Assembly (NCBI RefSeq): GCF_048544455.1
Contig: NC_133530.1
Coordinates: 17,289,748 to 17,353,747 of the forward strand
Reading direction: 5' to 3'
Length of the DNA stretch: 64,000 nucleotides
DNA from: Silene latifolia
Lineage: Eukaryota > Streptophyta > Magnoliopsida > Caryophyllales > Caryophyllaceae
Shown: positions 35,600-46,947 of the stretch, in pieces
Numbering within the stretch: position 1 is the first letter of the stretch
How the letters are laid out: every line of letters starts with the position of its first letter
Position numbers and translations under genes: made by a program
The notes under the pieces: model-generated
Databases searched by the model: none
The model's input: the letters and a program-made list of their open reading frames with translations, nothing else
Told to the model about the DNA's origin: nothing

Positions 35600-37319
35600 T
35601 TAAGAAGATTTCTTCTTAGCACAAAACTCAAAATTGTTGTCATCCATCCTCTCCAACACAAAATGTGCAAGCATACCATTATTCTCAACCAAATTCTCCT
35701 TACACAAAAACTCTTCACTTGAAACTCTTTGAGGGTCTAAATTATAATCATGCACAAAAACATGAGTCTTCCCTTTCGCGGTCGATTTCTTGTTCCTAGA
35801 AAGTACACTTGAGGTGAAGATAGACGACATTCGCCCTGGGGCCGTTGGCCAATGGCCCCGGGGACCGTCTACTAGGATGACGTCCCAATCTACGTCGTAA
35901 AATTGATTGGGTAAGTCGTTGAGGCCGAGTTTGCACTCGGAGAAGAGTAGGTTTTGGACCGGTCGACATTCGTTCTTGACTTGTTCTTTTACGGAAGAGA
36001 TTAATTCTTTGTATTCGCTTTGTTTTGTTGTGTATTGTACGTCGTATGCTTCGAGTTGTGGGTGCTTCTCTTCCATGTATGCTGCATAATACCTATAACG
36101 TACATTTTTTTAGTGGCGGATCTAGAATTTGAGTTTCGGAATAGCGAAATTACACGAAAATATATTCACATAAACTAATATATGACCCTTACGGCCTTAC
36201 ATATATACCCACTAATGTTACTAGTGCATGTCTTGACCATAATTCTTGTACAGAATCGTTTTTACAAGTGTTACCTTAAAATCAAGTAATATTTTACCTA
36301 AATAAACCTGCAAAAATAATTTTTAAAAAATATCACATTTTCATGATAAGGGCATCAAGATATTTGTAATATGGTTTTATAATATTTTATTATAAAATCG
36401 TTTTACAAGAGTCTTACTCTTTAAGAGACTCTAACGTAAACATTTCATTTGCCGTAACAAAGTGTAAAACAACCTAATATAGAGATTAAAAATTGATCGT
36501 GAATTAATATATGCCACTAGCGTTTATTAATGTACGAGTATATATTTAAGTAACCAATGATTTACGTTAATGGTCAAGATAGAAGTATCGTGAACATTAG
36601 GTCGCAGATTTTTATCGTAATATATAAATGCAAGTGGCCGGTTTATTTTGGGTTAAAAAAAGTTGTAATATGTACATGCATGTGGTGGAGCGAGAGGGGC
36701 TAGCAGGGGCGGTTGCCCCCGCTAAAGTTTGAAAAATTCGAAATTTTTAGTTAAAAAGTTTCAAATTTTTAACTAAAAATCCTGCTAACCCCTCTCTTGC
36801 TCCACCCACTGCATGCATGCAAATATGCAATGATGTAAAATAAATTTAACAAAAATTCATTAAAATTATTCAATAAAATTACCTATTTTCATCAATGAAA
36901 ACGGTTCTACCATGAGTATTAAGAGCACGCCATAGAAGAGTCTCATGAGTAAGCCCAAAAACAAGAAAATTACAAGGCTGAGGACACCTACGTAACACAT
37001 CCGATACAAGCTTAAGATCAGAAATACTCATTTTTTCAGTAGTATTAGCATTAGATGAGTAATGTAGTAGTGTACTCATAACATGCTTAGGCAACGGGTA
37101 CCCGGTAGCAGACACGGCCACCGCGATCCTGGTGACCGGGGCGGCCGGGGTGGTGGAGGTGGTCCTTGTGTAGATTAGTGTAAGGAGGAAAATTAGGGTG
37201 AATAATGATAGAAAGGCTAATAGCCATAGTCTATTTGATGTACCTTGTTTAAGTATGTATGGATGTAGAAGGATTAATTTTGTGTTGTTATTGTTGTTTG
37301 TTTCTTTGGTGTTCTTCAT
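35600..37319 (-). CDS. IRX15/IRX15-L-type DUF579 xylan biosynthesis protein
   Basis: Two exons, 37319-36883 and 36092-35600, join in phase 2 (an Arg codon split AG|G) to give 309 aa, close to the ~318 aa of Arabidopsis IRX15. The N-terminus has KLILLHPYILKQ, then a single signal anchor (about 31-50) placing it in the Golgi as a type II protein. The DUF579 domain follows with DVLRRCPQPCNFLVFGLTHE, FIDENRYYAAYMEE, ECRPVQNLLFSECKLGLNDL and DWDVILVDGPRG. IRX15 and IRX15-L are needed for normal glucuronoxylan chain length in secondary walls; the related GXMs are 4-O-methyltransferases. The RG-H-WPTAPGRMSSIFT region is slightly expanded. The intron contains a short MITE. Confidence 0.92.
36682..36809. 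mobile_element. Short TIR MITE in the IRX15-type intron
   Basis: GTGGTGGAGCGAGAGGGGCT at the left is inverted at the right (CCCCTCTCTTGCTCCACCCAC). The interior has AATTTTTAGTTAAAAAG and its inverse, making a near-complete hairpin. The flanks share ATGCAT. A related, longer copy is at 49281-49486, and a lone end occurs near 3093. Confidence 0.6.
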
Positions 37320-37401
37320 TTTTATTTTTATTTTGTAAATGAGAGAAAAATGTAAGGGAAAAAGGATGGTTTATTGGTTTGGAAATGAATTTTTGTTTAG
37401 G

Positions 37402-37409
37402 TATATATA
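37402..37409 (-). promoter_or_regulatory. TATA box of the IRX15-type gene
   Basis: TATATATA lies about 83 bases upstream of the ATG on the minus strand, a normal plant distance when the leader is short. A Stowaway-like element begins 12 bases further upstream. Confidence 0.5.
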
Positions 37410-37420
37410 GTTATATGTTA

Positions 37421-37516
37421 CTCCTTCCGACCAGATCATTTGTTTACGTTTTTTATTCTGTGTGAATGGTGTTTTAATCAAAGGTAAATAATTGACTGAG
37501 ACTGAATTGAGGGAAG
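37421..37516. mobile_element. Very short Stowaway-like MITE at the IRX15-type promoter
   Basis: CTCCTTCCGACCAGATCATT begins after TA (37419-37420). A loosely inverted GTAAATAATTGACTGAGACT lies about 90 bases on, ending near GAGGGAAG. The CATTTGTTTAC motif places it with the other Stowaways here. Right border approximate. Confidence 0.45.
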
Positions 37517-40170
37517 AATATAAAATATGTGGAAAGGGAAGGAAGTTTGTGATTAAATTAAGGGGGGTTGGAAGAAACTTGGAGTGGAAAAGAGTAGAAA
37601 GTTAGAGAATGAAGGTGACATTGGAATTGAAACATTAATAGTTTATGGTTGTTGATTAATACTCCTTAGCTAGTTTAGTGTAATGAGGACATACATGCAA
37701 GGTAAAGAATTATAGTCAAATGATTAGGGTAATTGTGGAAAACGTGACATATATAATAGTTAATACCCACGATTTAATAATTATTTAGGGTACATCTAAA
37801 GTTTCCTAATTTACCATACTTTTTTGCGGAAAAAACCCCAAAAGAGGTTAAATCATATCATTAATATCACGAGAAATAGCATCAACAATGTCGTAAGGAA
37901 GCTCCCCAGCCCATACTTAGTATTTAGTTTAATTTAGATTCCACGCATGTATAAATGTATGACACGTATAAAATTTTTATTTTTTTAGTGTAAAATTTGT
38001 AATTTTAAATTTACAGTATTGTAAAATTGTTTGAACGTTATGTAACGATCTCGCGGGATTATTTGTGAATGAATATTTGGTGATAGTTTTAATTATGGTG
38101 GTTATGTAGTCTAATCATTTCTTTGTACCCAAGAAAAAGCTAATCCAATCATTTCTTATTTGATTTGAAAAAAACAAAATCACAATTATGACAAAATGGA
38201 AAAGACATGATGAACATGACAAAAGTGCAATTCAAAGTTGGTTGGTGCTCCATAGTCCGTACTCCGTAGCATCGGATATGGCCATATGGGTCATGGATAG
38301 ATGTACGTTTACCTGGTGTATACCTGAGGTTTACGGTTTACCCAGTGTACATTAAAGGTAGCGGCTATGGTTTTCCTCGTCGTCAAAAAAACAAAACAAA
38401 TTAATAAATCTTGTGTTAAATAATAAATATATACTCGTACTTGGTACAAATTGTATGATTTTGTTAGAAATTTGAATTGTTTTAAATAGGGTTTAAGTTA
38501 CACGTTAATATAAATTATATAATAGTTGAATTATATAAGTACTTATTTATACACGTAAAAAATATTTCAAATTCTTTCACACTCATCGCTTAAAATACTC
38601 TAGTTTTGGTAAATAACATTTCAAAAATAACGAGTGAAATTTCAAATTATTTAGATATACTTGTTCCTTCTTAGATATCTCAAACCTTTTTTATTTTTTG
38701 GCACATAAAAACTAATCACTAAAAAAAAAGGATAAACTATCCCATAGCTAGTAATATGTTGTCAATTGTCAAAGGCTAAAAGTGTTAGAATATACTAATA
38801 GTAAATGAGATACGAAAATTGAAGAGAGAATTTGCTCCGTTCACTATGTGACACGCAGGGACTCGTATTTGACAACCTTGATGAAGAATTAGAGTATACA
38901 CAAATTAAGGTGGTGAAGTGAGAAACCGTGGATAGCTTAATTATGTAGTGAAGCTAGCTAGTCATGATCAAGATGTACACATTGAACCAGCAAATGTACA
39001 AGCTGCGGCCTCAAGCCAAGCATACTTATTATTGGTTGCCCCGTCTTCCTCCAAAAGTATCCCTACGTATTTTTAATTACGTACTTTAGGTGTTGGTGTA
39101 AGTCTCGAGTAAAATAATTTTACAGTCTAATTTAATATTATTAAAGTATCATTGTAACTTTTTGTATATGACAAATTGACAATCTTATGAGAGAAGTTCA
39201 ATTCAATAACACGAAAATGTGTTTACAAAATCCTTAATCTTATTAATGTGTTCTGGTACAAAAAAAGAGAGGGGAAGGAACTATTTGGAGGTGTTCTGGT
39301 TGAGTGATTAATGGGACAATAGGTTATGTAGATGGTCAAATTACATTTTAAAAATACTCTCGATATAAAAAAGTAAATAATGACTAAAACACGGATGAAA
39401 GAAATATTAAAAAGAGTACATATTTAAAACTAACCAATGTCACAATTACGAATTATATCAAAATAAAGTTCAATAAATGTGACTATTATCATATTCAATT
39501 AGTCTCATTATAGGCGGATATATCCATCTAAAGTGAAAGACGGGTCAAATATGCTTAAAGTGATGATATTTTTGAGCCCCGCATTTTATGCTTAAAGTGA
39601 GTGAATATTTGGTCTGTCTATAACTATAGATGAATATCTTTCGTCTATAGTGAGAATTTGTGTATCATATCTCAACCAATCTCTCACTAAATCCGTCTTG
39701 CCCAATATCCAAACCTGGCAACACTGATGTGACTTGAATAACTCAACTCGACACCTGAGCTTGGCCAGTGATTCGAATTGACCGGATCAATATAACTCAT
39801 CACGAATATTTATTGTTGTACAGTAACCATTATCTCTACCTAATCTGAAATTAACATAATCAAAAAATAATTCAAACTCGAAATAACTCAACTCAAATCC
39901 ATCAAAAATAATCCGATCTGAACCGACCCAACCCACACTCAACCAATTGACCCTTGACCATGGGCCAAACTTAACTAAAAGGCACAAACAAGTCAAGAAT
40001 ACTAGGCCTCAACACAAAACCCCATGGACCAACCCACTTGATCATCCTCAACTCCAAACTCCATAATTTTACATCTTCAAACATTGATGAGCAAATATTC
40101 CAATTAAACAACATTCAAACCCCCAAATTTCCCATTTTCCTCATCAATTCAACAAATTCATTTTTAAGAA
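37517..40170. other. AT-rich intergenic, shared upstream region of the IRX15-type and SEP15-like genes
   Basis: About 2.65 kb between divergent genes, with no supported ORF. A GC-richer block at about 39690-40020 has CAACTCGACACCTGAGC-type degenerate words, probably another decayed hAT-type repeat. The last ~100 bases before 40171 look like a leader. Confidence 0.45.
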
Positions 40171-43100
40171 ATGGGTAGAGTAATATGCTTAATGTTGATG
40201 TTAGTATTAACAATGGTGATAGAATCATATGCACAAGAATTGAGCTCAAAAGAATGTGAGAATTTAGGGTTTACTGGTCTTGCACTTTGCTCTGACTGTA
40301 AAACCTTTTCTGAGTATGTTAAAGATCAAGGTTTTCTCTCTCTTAATTTCTTTCATTTAAGTTTTTTATTATCTGGGTTTAATGTAGATTTCAATTATTT
40401 TATCTGGGTTTGTTTATGTATGATTATTTGCTTGATTGAGTTTATTTAATTGATGGTTTTGTATTTGATTGTAGTTTTTGTAATTGTATGTGTTCGGGGT
40501 TGTGGATCATTCGGAAACAGCCTCTTTGTGTTGCTAACAGAGGGGTAAGGGGGCTTATATCGGACCCTGCTTACCCCACAATTTGCGGGATCCATTGAGG
40601 CAATGGTTAATTGTAAACTATAGTTTATAGGTTTCATGATTAGGGCATAGGTTGTGGTAATTGTACTATGCCTGAGCAAGGAAGATGAAGCCAAGGACCT
40701 GTTAATCAATTAGTTGATAGTCTTTGTTTTAGGAAAAGCAAAATTTTAAGTCGGTTGGATGTCGATTGAGTGAACTGTATCGGGTTAAGGGAATATAATT
40801 GTGTTAGGGTATAAGTGAGTATTGTTATCAGTGACTACTGGGTTTGTTTTTATGAGAGTTAGGTACGGTGTTCGCTTTGAAAGAAGCAGGAGTGTTACAT
40901 TAGTCATGGAGGACATATAGTCATTTTAGGTATTGGTAATGTAGCAAATTGTTTGTGTTTGTAAGAAAGGTACCATTTTGAAAGAGATCCCTAGTTGAAG
41001 GAGCTACTTCTTAAGTTCTTATAGGATGTAGGAATATAATGGCGAGTGTTTGTGATTGTTATGCTTGCTTCCGCCGTAGCAGTCATTCACTTCAAGGAAG
41101 TCATGTCACTTGAAAGGCGTATACGTTTATATTGGTATAAATGATGATTTATGAGTGGAGGGCTGATTTTGGTAGGTTAGCGGAGCTACAGCAGTGAATC
41201 TAGTTGGTTGAACTGCTGTCATTTAGGTTTTCTGTTCTATGTATGTGATAGTTCGCATATCATTTTCTATTTTAGGGATTAGCGATAGATAGGCCTTGCC
41301 CATAAAATTGTGTATGAACTAAAAAGGAAAGACGATAGCTTTTTCCAGTTGAACTTCAGGATTGTCAGGCAAATGAATGTGTTTGTGGAACAATGTATCT
41401 TAAGTTTTTGCTATTTATTTGCAGTATTACTGCACCATGGCAAGTAAAGCTTGTTTACATAAACCTGGGTGTTTTCTACTTTTTACTTTCCTCTTGACAA
41501 TCTTAATCGGTGTTTTCAACTGAAGTTTCTTTTATTATTGAAACATTGCTAGAAGAAATCTTCATGCTGCAATGCATATTCACTTATGCTTGAAATAATG
41601 TTAGTCTTGTATGCTGTTTCAGAACTGGTATCAGATTGCTTTAAGTGCTGTGTGGAGGATTCTGATGATTCAATGAGCAAGGTAAGAAGTTCTCCAGCTT
41701 CTAATTTGAACCCCTGCTGTTGCAAGGCCTTACTTCTTGAAAGTCTCACATCGGAAACCTCAAATATTATGCTAGAATATTCTTCTTTTTAGGAATTTAT
41801 TCTTATATGCTGTCGCTCTCCAAGCGTGTGGATAAACTGGTCAAAATCTATATAGCAGGAACAACTTTCAAATTCATAAAACTAGCAAACTAGACATCTG
41901 GGACGTTATACGAGTCTAGTCAATTCCGATTGGATCATTCCGTGTATATTATGGACTTGACTTTGATTGGGTAGGGTCATTGTCTCGGTCTGTTTATGGT
42001 GAGCTATTATTAGGTCATTTATGTGAGGTCTTCTTCTAAGTTCTAAGCATGACTAGGGGTGCTAACGAGCCGAGACAGCTCGCGAGCTACTCGAGATCGG
42101 CTCGGTCAAAGCTCGGTCAAAGCTCGGCTCGTGCGAGCTCGACTCGGGCTTGGGCTCGGCTCGAGAGCTTAACGAGTCAAGCCGAGCAAAGGCTGGCTCG
42201 ACTCGAAAAGCTCGCGAGCAGCTCGAATTTGTGCGATTACATAAGATATTACTCATATTTTGTAAAAATATTTTATCATGAGTATATTTTTGTATCACAC
42301 ATAACAAATGTCTCGCTGATTTGCGAAATATTTTTACATATAATTTTCGAGCCTTGTTATTAAAAATATTAAAAGAAAAAAAATAAAAAATAAACAGTTT
42401 TATATAGGCTCGATTTGGGCTCGAGTTTGGCTCGAGCTCGCGTTAAAGCTCGCAAGCTTTATAACGAGCACGTTTTTTTGAAGCTCGGGTAAGCTCGAGA
42501 TCGGCTCGAGTTCGAGTTTTGGTTCTTGAGCACAAGCCGAGCAAGGCCAAGCTCGGGCTCGGCTCGGCTCGTTAGCACCCCTAAGCATGACAAAAGTGAT
42601 TGACTAAAACTCTTTGGGAGTACATTACTGTATATGACTGTTCGGCTACAGGAACTAGTGTCAGCCTGCCAGGTGAGTAGGTGGCTAACTCTGAGGTTCA
42701 ATGATATTAAATTATTAATGTTGCAGGTTTCTTATGCTGGTGCACTGTTGGAGGTCTGCATGAGAAAATTGGTTTTTTACCCTGAGATTGTTGGCTTTAT
42801 CGAAGAAGAGAAGGAGAAATTTCCCTCTGTTAAAGTTCAGTATTCTTTTAACTCACCTCCCAAGATGATCATGCTGGATGATAATGGTGAACATGCTGAA
42901 ACTATCAGGTGAGTGCTGCTTCATCTGTTCTGAGCGCTAATAGGTTACTATTTGGCTTATGTTTGTGCTTGCTTTATCATCACGGTTGTGTTTTAGGCAA
43001 GTTGGTAGATTTTTACTGATAGCCTTCTTATATATACTCCGTATAAACAATCTTTAGTTTTTGTTCTGTGATCCAGCTGCATATATGCAGTGTTTTCAAT

Positions 43101-44233
43101 CATAAAATTAGGTTTATGATTTAGGTCATTGTTGCGTTCAGGATGTCCACAAGTCTGTCATTTTGTAAAGAGGTAGTGACTCACAAAGTCATAGTGGATT
43201 GTTGTTACACTACTTCCTTCATCCCAATTTTATTGTCCTCTTTTCCTCCAAAATTATTGTCCACTTTCCAAAATTAGTAAGAAAAAACTTTGATTATCCG
43301 ATATTGCCCCTAGTTAAACCAACCACCACCATGACCACCGGTCCACCGTAAGATTAATATCTCAATTCGCGTAAATTTAAGGGGTAAAATAGGTAGTTTG
43401 CTACTTTTCGTTAAATTCTACCAAATAGAGAAAGGGGGACAATAAAAATGGGACGAAGGGAGTATAACAGTTTTTAGGACACCTGCTTATGAAAATTTTA
43501 AACCTCGAATATTTACTTGGGACAGTTTCTGAAATAGATTTTGAATTCGAGTCAATATATTAGTTAATTTTTCGAATGTTAAAACAGTTTCTTCAATTTT
43601 CACGGTTTGAACTTGTGAATTGGTTCTTGGTTGTAATGTAAAGCTTGCCACGATTTCTCTGGTTAGTGAGCGTTGCAGATGTCCACTATATCTAAATGTT
43701 AGTCATTGTGGCGATGATAGTCATGATACTCATAATTAGTGTTCACAAATGACCCAATGCCCGAAACGTTTCATTACAAGTTTGACACACACGAAATGAC
43801 CTTTGACCCGAATGACCCTTTTATCAGGTATATTCATGAATGACCTGGATTTGAACTTGTTAGCATGAAAACTGCTCTCGATCTCCCTTTGCAACAAAAT
43901 AAGGAAGTATATATCTCTTGACTGATTCCGTCCATGAGAGGAACTCTCTTTTGACCTGTTGCTTAAATTACGTTACCACTTTTTTCGTCAAAGCCTGTGA
44001 ATTCAAGTGCAATGCTCAACTGACTCCATCTGTGCGTCATTTGTAGCATACTAGCAACCTTTTATTCCATGCACAATTCTCCCCTGTATTAAAGAAAGGC
44101 ATTATGGCAGTCCATTGTTTAACATCGTTTTTCTAAATTGTCTGTGTTGCTCTTTGTTAACAGAATCGACAACTGGAAACGTGAGCACATCCTGCAATTT
44201 CTTCGAGGAAAGCTCAAATCTGCAACAAGCTAA
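40171..44233 (+). CDS. SEP15 (selenoprotein F)-family ER protein, non-selenocysteine form
   Basis: Four exons, 40171-40330, 41623-41681, 42727-42908 and 44164-44233, join in phases 1, 0 and 2 to give 156 aa. Residues 1-22 are a signal peptide. A Cys-rich part follows (CENLGF, CSDCK, CFKCC), which in animals binds UDP-glucose:glycoprotein glucosyltransferase in the ER. The thioredoxin-like domain follows (LEVCMRKLVFYPEIVGFIEE, then PPKMIMLDDNGE). At the position of the animal Cys-Gly-Sec redox site this protein reads C84-M85-R86, so the usual redox pair is absent, as in other plant homologues I recall. No C-terminal KDEL. No selenocysteine codon or SECIS element is needed. Introns carry a SINE, a hAT-type foldback and a Stowaway. 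Confidence 0.9.
40490..40612 (+). mobile_element. Au-like SINE fragment in SEP15 intron 1
   Basis: The order CAGCCTCTTTGTG, AGAGGGGTAAGGGGGC, GGACCCTGCTTACCCCACAA and GCGGGATCCATTGAGGCAAT follows the plant Au SINE 3' body. The TTG tail is degraded. Also see the copy at 31545-31712. Confidence 0.5.
42054..42583. mobile_element. hAT-type foldback MITE in SEP15 intron 2
   Basis: The terminal repeats TAGGGGTGCTAACGAGCC and GGCTCGTTAGCACCCCTA are perfect inverses. They are flanked by a perfect 8-bp duplication AGCATGAC (42046-42053, 42584-42591), the hAT signature. The sub-terminal parts are dense in GCTCG/CGAGC words around an AT-rich centre (42235-42400). It is 530 bp and noncoding; Ser/Arg/Glu-rich ORFs on both strands are artefacts of these words. 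Confidence 0.92.
43213..43462. mobile_element. Stowaway MITE in SEP15 intron 3
   Basis: CTTCCTTCATCCCAATTTTA at the left is inverted at the right (AATAAAAATGGGACGAAGGGAG), with TA on each side (43211-43212, 43463-43464). It is 250 bp. Confidence 0.85.
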
Positions 44234-45647
44234 TTATATCGCGCCCTGATAGATTTATATTGTTTTCTTGTTATTGAAGGAGCCAGTACAACATGCATCG
44301 CCTTTGTGAGACAGTCTGTAAACTTGTTAGCTTTGATACTAGTTTTGGTGTCCGGCTCCTGTTTATGTATACTACTATTAAAACTTTCGGAGTAATTTAT
44401 TTGAAATTATTTTATATTAAAGGTAAAAACTAGTCATTGACACTTCAGCACAATTCTTCTGACCTACTCCTGATTCTTTGAAACTGCTCCAATTTTTTAC
44501 AACCAAAAAAAAAATATTAAGGAATGTAGATCTAGTTTGTTGGTCACTTTTTTAAAAAAATAAATAAATAATTATTACACATGCTTCAAGCCAATAAGAC
44601 GTGTTTAATTTAGTGTAGTTTCCTTAAATGAACTGAACTTGACTAAATAGAACCTTTTTTTTTTCTTTTTTTGGCAACGGTAAAGAAAGTGTTTTACATT
44701 GTGGTGGTACAGTTTACTAAACAATACCTATAAACAACAGCATAAAACACGAAAGTACTACTAATAACATAATCTAAAACAACAAGGTAAATGTATCGGC
44801 TGGCAATAATGTGTTGGTGGCGTACGACGGCACTTAGGCCACAGACTTGGACTTCAAAAACATCCATTACAATCTTCGATAGACGAGCAACGCTGGCCAA
44901 AGGAAGACATCCATCTGTGTTTGTCTTGATTGATGAAGTTTCGGAGAAATACCTACAACAAAACCCAATGAAGAGTCTCGGAGATTCATCTCCTTGGCTG
45001 TGATATACTTCCTCAGTAGACCAAAGAGCCCCCATAAGCTCGTCTTTACTCGTTTTAAACGGTACAGCTTCAGAGAAATACCTACAACAAGACCCAAAAA
45101 AGCGTCTCGGAGATTCATCTCCTTGGCTGTGATACACGTCTTCAAGAAACCCACGAACCCCTTGACCCAACGAGGGAGAACTGAACTGAAATGAGTCGAA
45201 ATTAAATATAAGAGAACATGGCCTAATTCAATGTTATTTAGTTTCTTAGGTAAAATTTCAATTTTGGTGCTTCGAAATATAATAAGTTACACATAATTTC
45301 TTTGATATTTGCTAAATCAATTTGTATCCAAAATTTAAGAATTATCTACTTTCATGACCTAATTTCATTACATTCCAAATTCTAAGTAGTCATTATAATT
45401 TATTTGTTACATAACATTTACTTCAATTAACTAACAATTCTTTACTCTCGAATAATATTACTCCGTAACACGTAGCTCGACCACATACCGAACATCAAAC
45501 CTCAAAGTGTCAAACGAGACCTAATAAAGCTTACTAGGTCCTAGACCAGGGTCGTCCTAATCGGAAAAATGCAATTTGAAGTTGACTTGAACTTGAAGAT
45601 GATTGCTCTGACACGATCCAAAATTAGGGATTTAATAATTTTATTAA
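44234..45647. other. SEP15 3' region and intergenic DNA
   Basis: 3' untranslated sequence probably runs to about 44400. Then AT-rich DNA with T runs, and a block at 44690-45190 with an internal duplication listed separately. No supported gene. Confidence 0.45.
44694..45170 (-). other. 158-codon minus-strand ORF with an internal repeat, unrecognised
   Basis: A single uninterrupted frame in which YHSQGDESPR and the following FCCRYFSE-like segment occur twice, about 43 codons apart. A second overlapping minus frame (45154-44867) is also open and repeats TAKEMNLRD, so either could be the ancestral frame or neither. No domain recognised, no start context or intron evidence. A degraded gene or transposon fragment is as likely as a gene. 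Confidence 0.25.
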
Positions 45648-46611
45648 TCTACTATAAACAAATCATTCTATACAAAACTTGTGTAAAACCGTAAACCATC
45701 TTATCTTTATAAATACAGAAACATTTAAAGCATCCACATTCACCCACGTCATCAAATGCAATTTTTTTTCTTTTTTATAAATAGTTAATGTGGGCTCCGC
45801 AACAAAGAATCTGGAATTAATTTCTCGAAAACCACCATGTTTTGTACGTAAATGTTTATGTTTCTACGTAAATATAAATTATTACGGAGTAATAAATAAT
45901 GCATAATCTCCTAATTTATCTTATGATCTTAATTTATAAGAATTATGTAAGACTATAGATTATAAAATCACATACAAACTATTTAGAATCATAGGTAATA
46001 CAATTACATTTCCTAAAATATTACCAATATAATCAAAACAAAGTATAAAAAAAAATTATTATCGAAAATTGTTTTGTTTTGTTTGATAAAATCAGTAGAA
46101 AACATAAAATAAAATAAAATAGCATTTATGGGCAAATAAAAATTCGTAAAAAAATAAAAAAAAAATTAAGACCACGAATTTGAAAATTGTAGAAAAAAAC
46201 AAAATAAGACCACAAAATTTATATCGTCTTTAACTTAAATGGTAGATTTGCAAACAATAAAGTAAATGGTAGATTTGCAAACTCTTGCATAAAAAAATAA
46301 TTATAATGATATTAAAATATTAATAATCTAAATATATGCAAAATATACATTAAATAAAAAGTGAAAAATTATTAAAATCAAAAAAGGTAAAAAAAGACTC
46401 ATTTCTTGGGAAAAATATATCAGAAAATACATTTCAAGTCGCAAAAAAAAAAGTGAAAAAGTACTTCAAAAACAACAATAATTAAATTTAAAAATAAAAA
46501 TTTTAATAAGACTGAAAGACATCATAATTATTGAAGATTAGTGTAAAAGGAACGAAAAAAATATATAAAAAAACCAAAATATCATATAAAATACTAAATG
46601 AAAAAAAAATA

Positions 46612-46947
46612 CTCCCTCCTATCCATCTTTTTTTTCCCTTTTGAAGTGGGCACGGAGATTAAGGGTGGGGAGTATAATATTGATAAATATATGAGTGGGG
46701 TTTGGTAATTGGAGAGATGTATGAATAATTATGATTAAATATTAATAAAGAAGATAGGTGGGGTTTGGTTATTGGAGAGAGGTAGGAATAATTAGAATTA
46801 AATATTAATAAAGTATATAGTGGGGTTTGATGAGTGGAAAGAGGTAAGAGTATAATATTAATAAAAACTTTCTTAAAAAGGAAAGGGGAAGAAAACCTGA
46901 ATAATCCGTTTTAGGAAATAGGGAAGAAAAGAGTGGATAAGAGGGAG
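46612..46947. mobile_element. Stowaway MITE with internal tandem triplication
   Basis: CTCCCTCCTATCCATC at the left and GTGGATAAGAGGGAG at the right are flanked by TA (46610-46611, 46948-46949). The interior holds three tandem units of about 62-63 bp starting GTGGGGTTTG at 46695, 46758 and 46820. Confidence 0.75.

Noticed and set aside
42049-42363. Ser/Arg/Glu-rich ORFs on both strands in SEP15 intron 2
   Set aside because: They follow the GCTCG words of the hAT-type foldback and its palindromic symmetry; no domain.
40171-44233. Selenocysteine insertion in the SEP15-like gene
   Set aside because: No in-frame TGA in the joined exons; the Sec position reads Arg, so no SECIS element is required.
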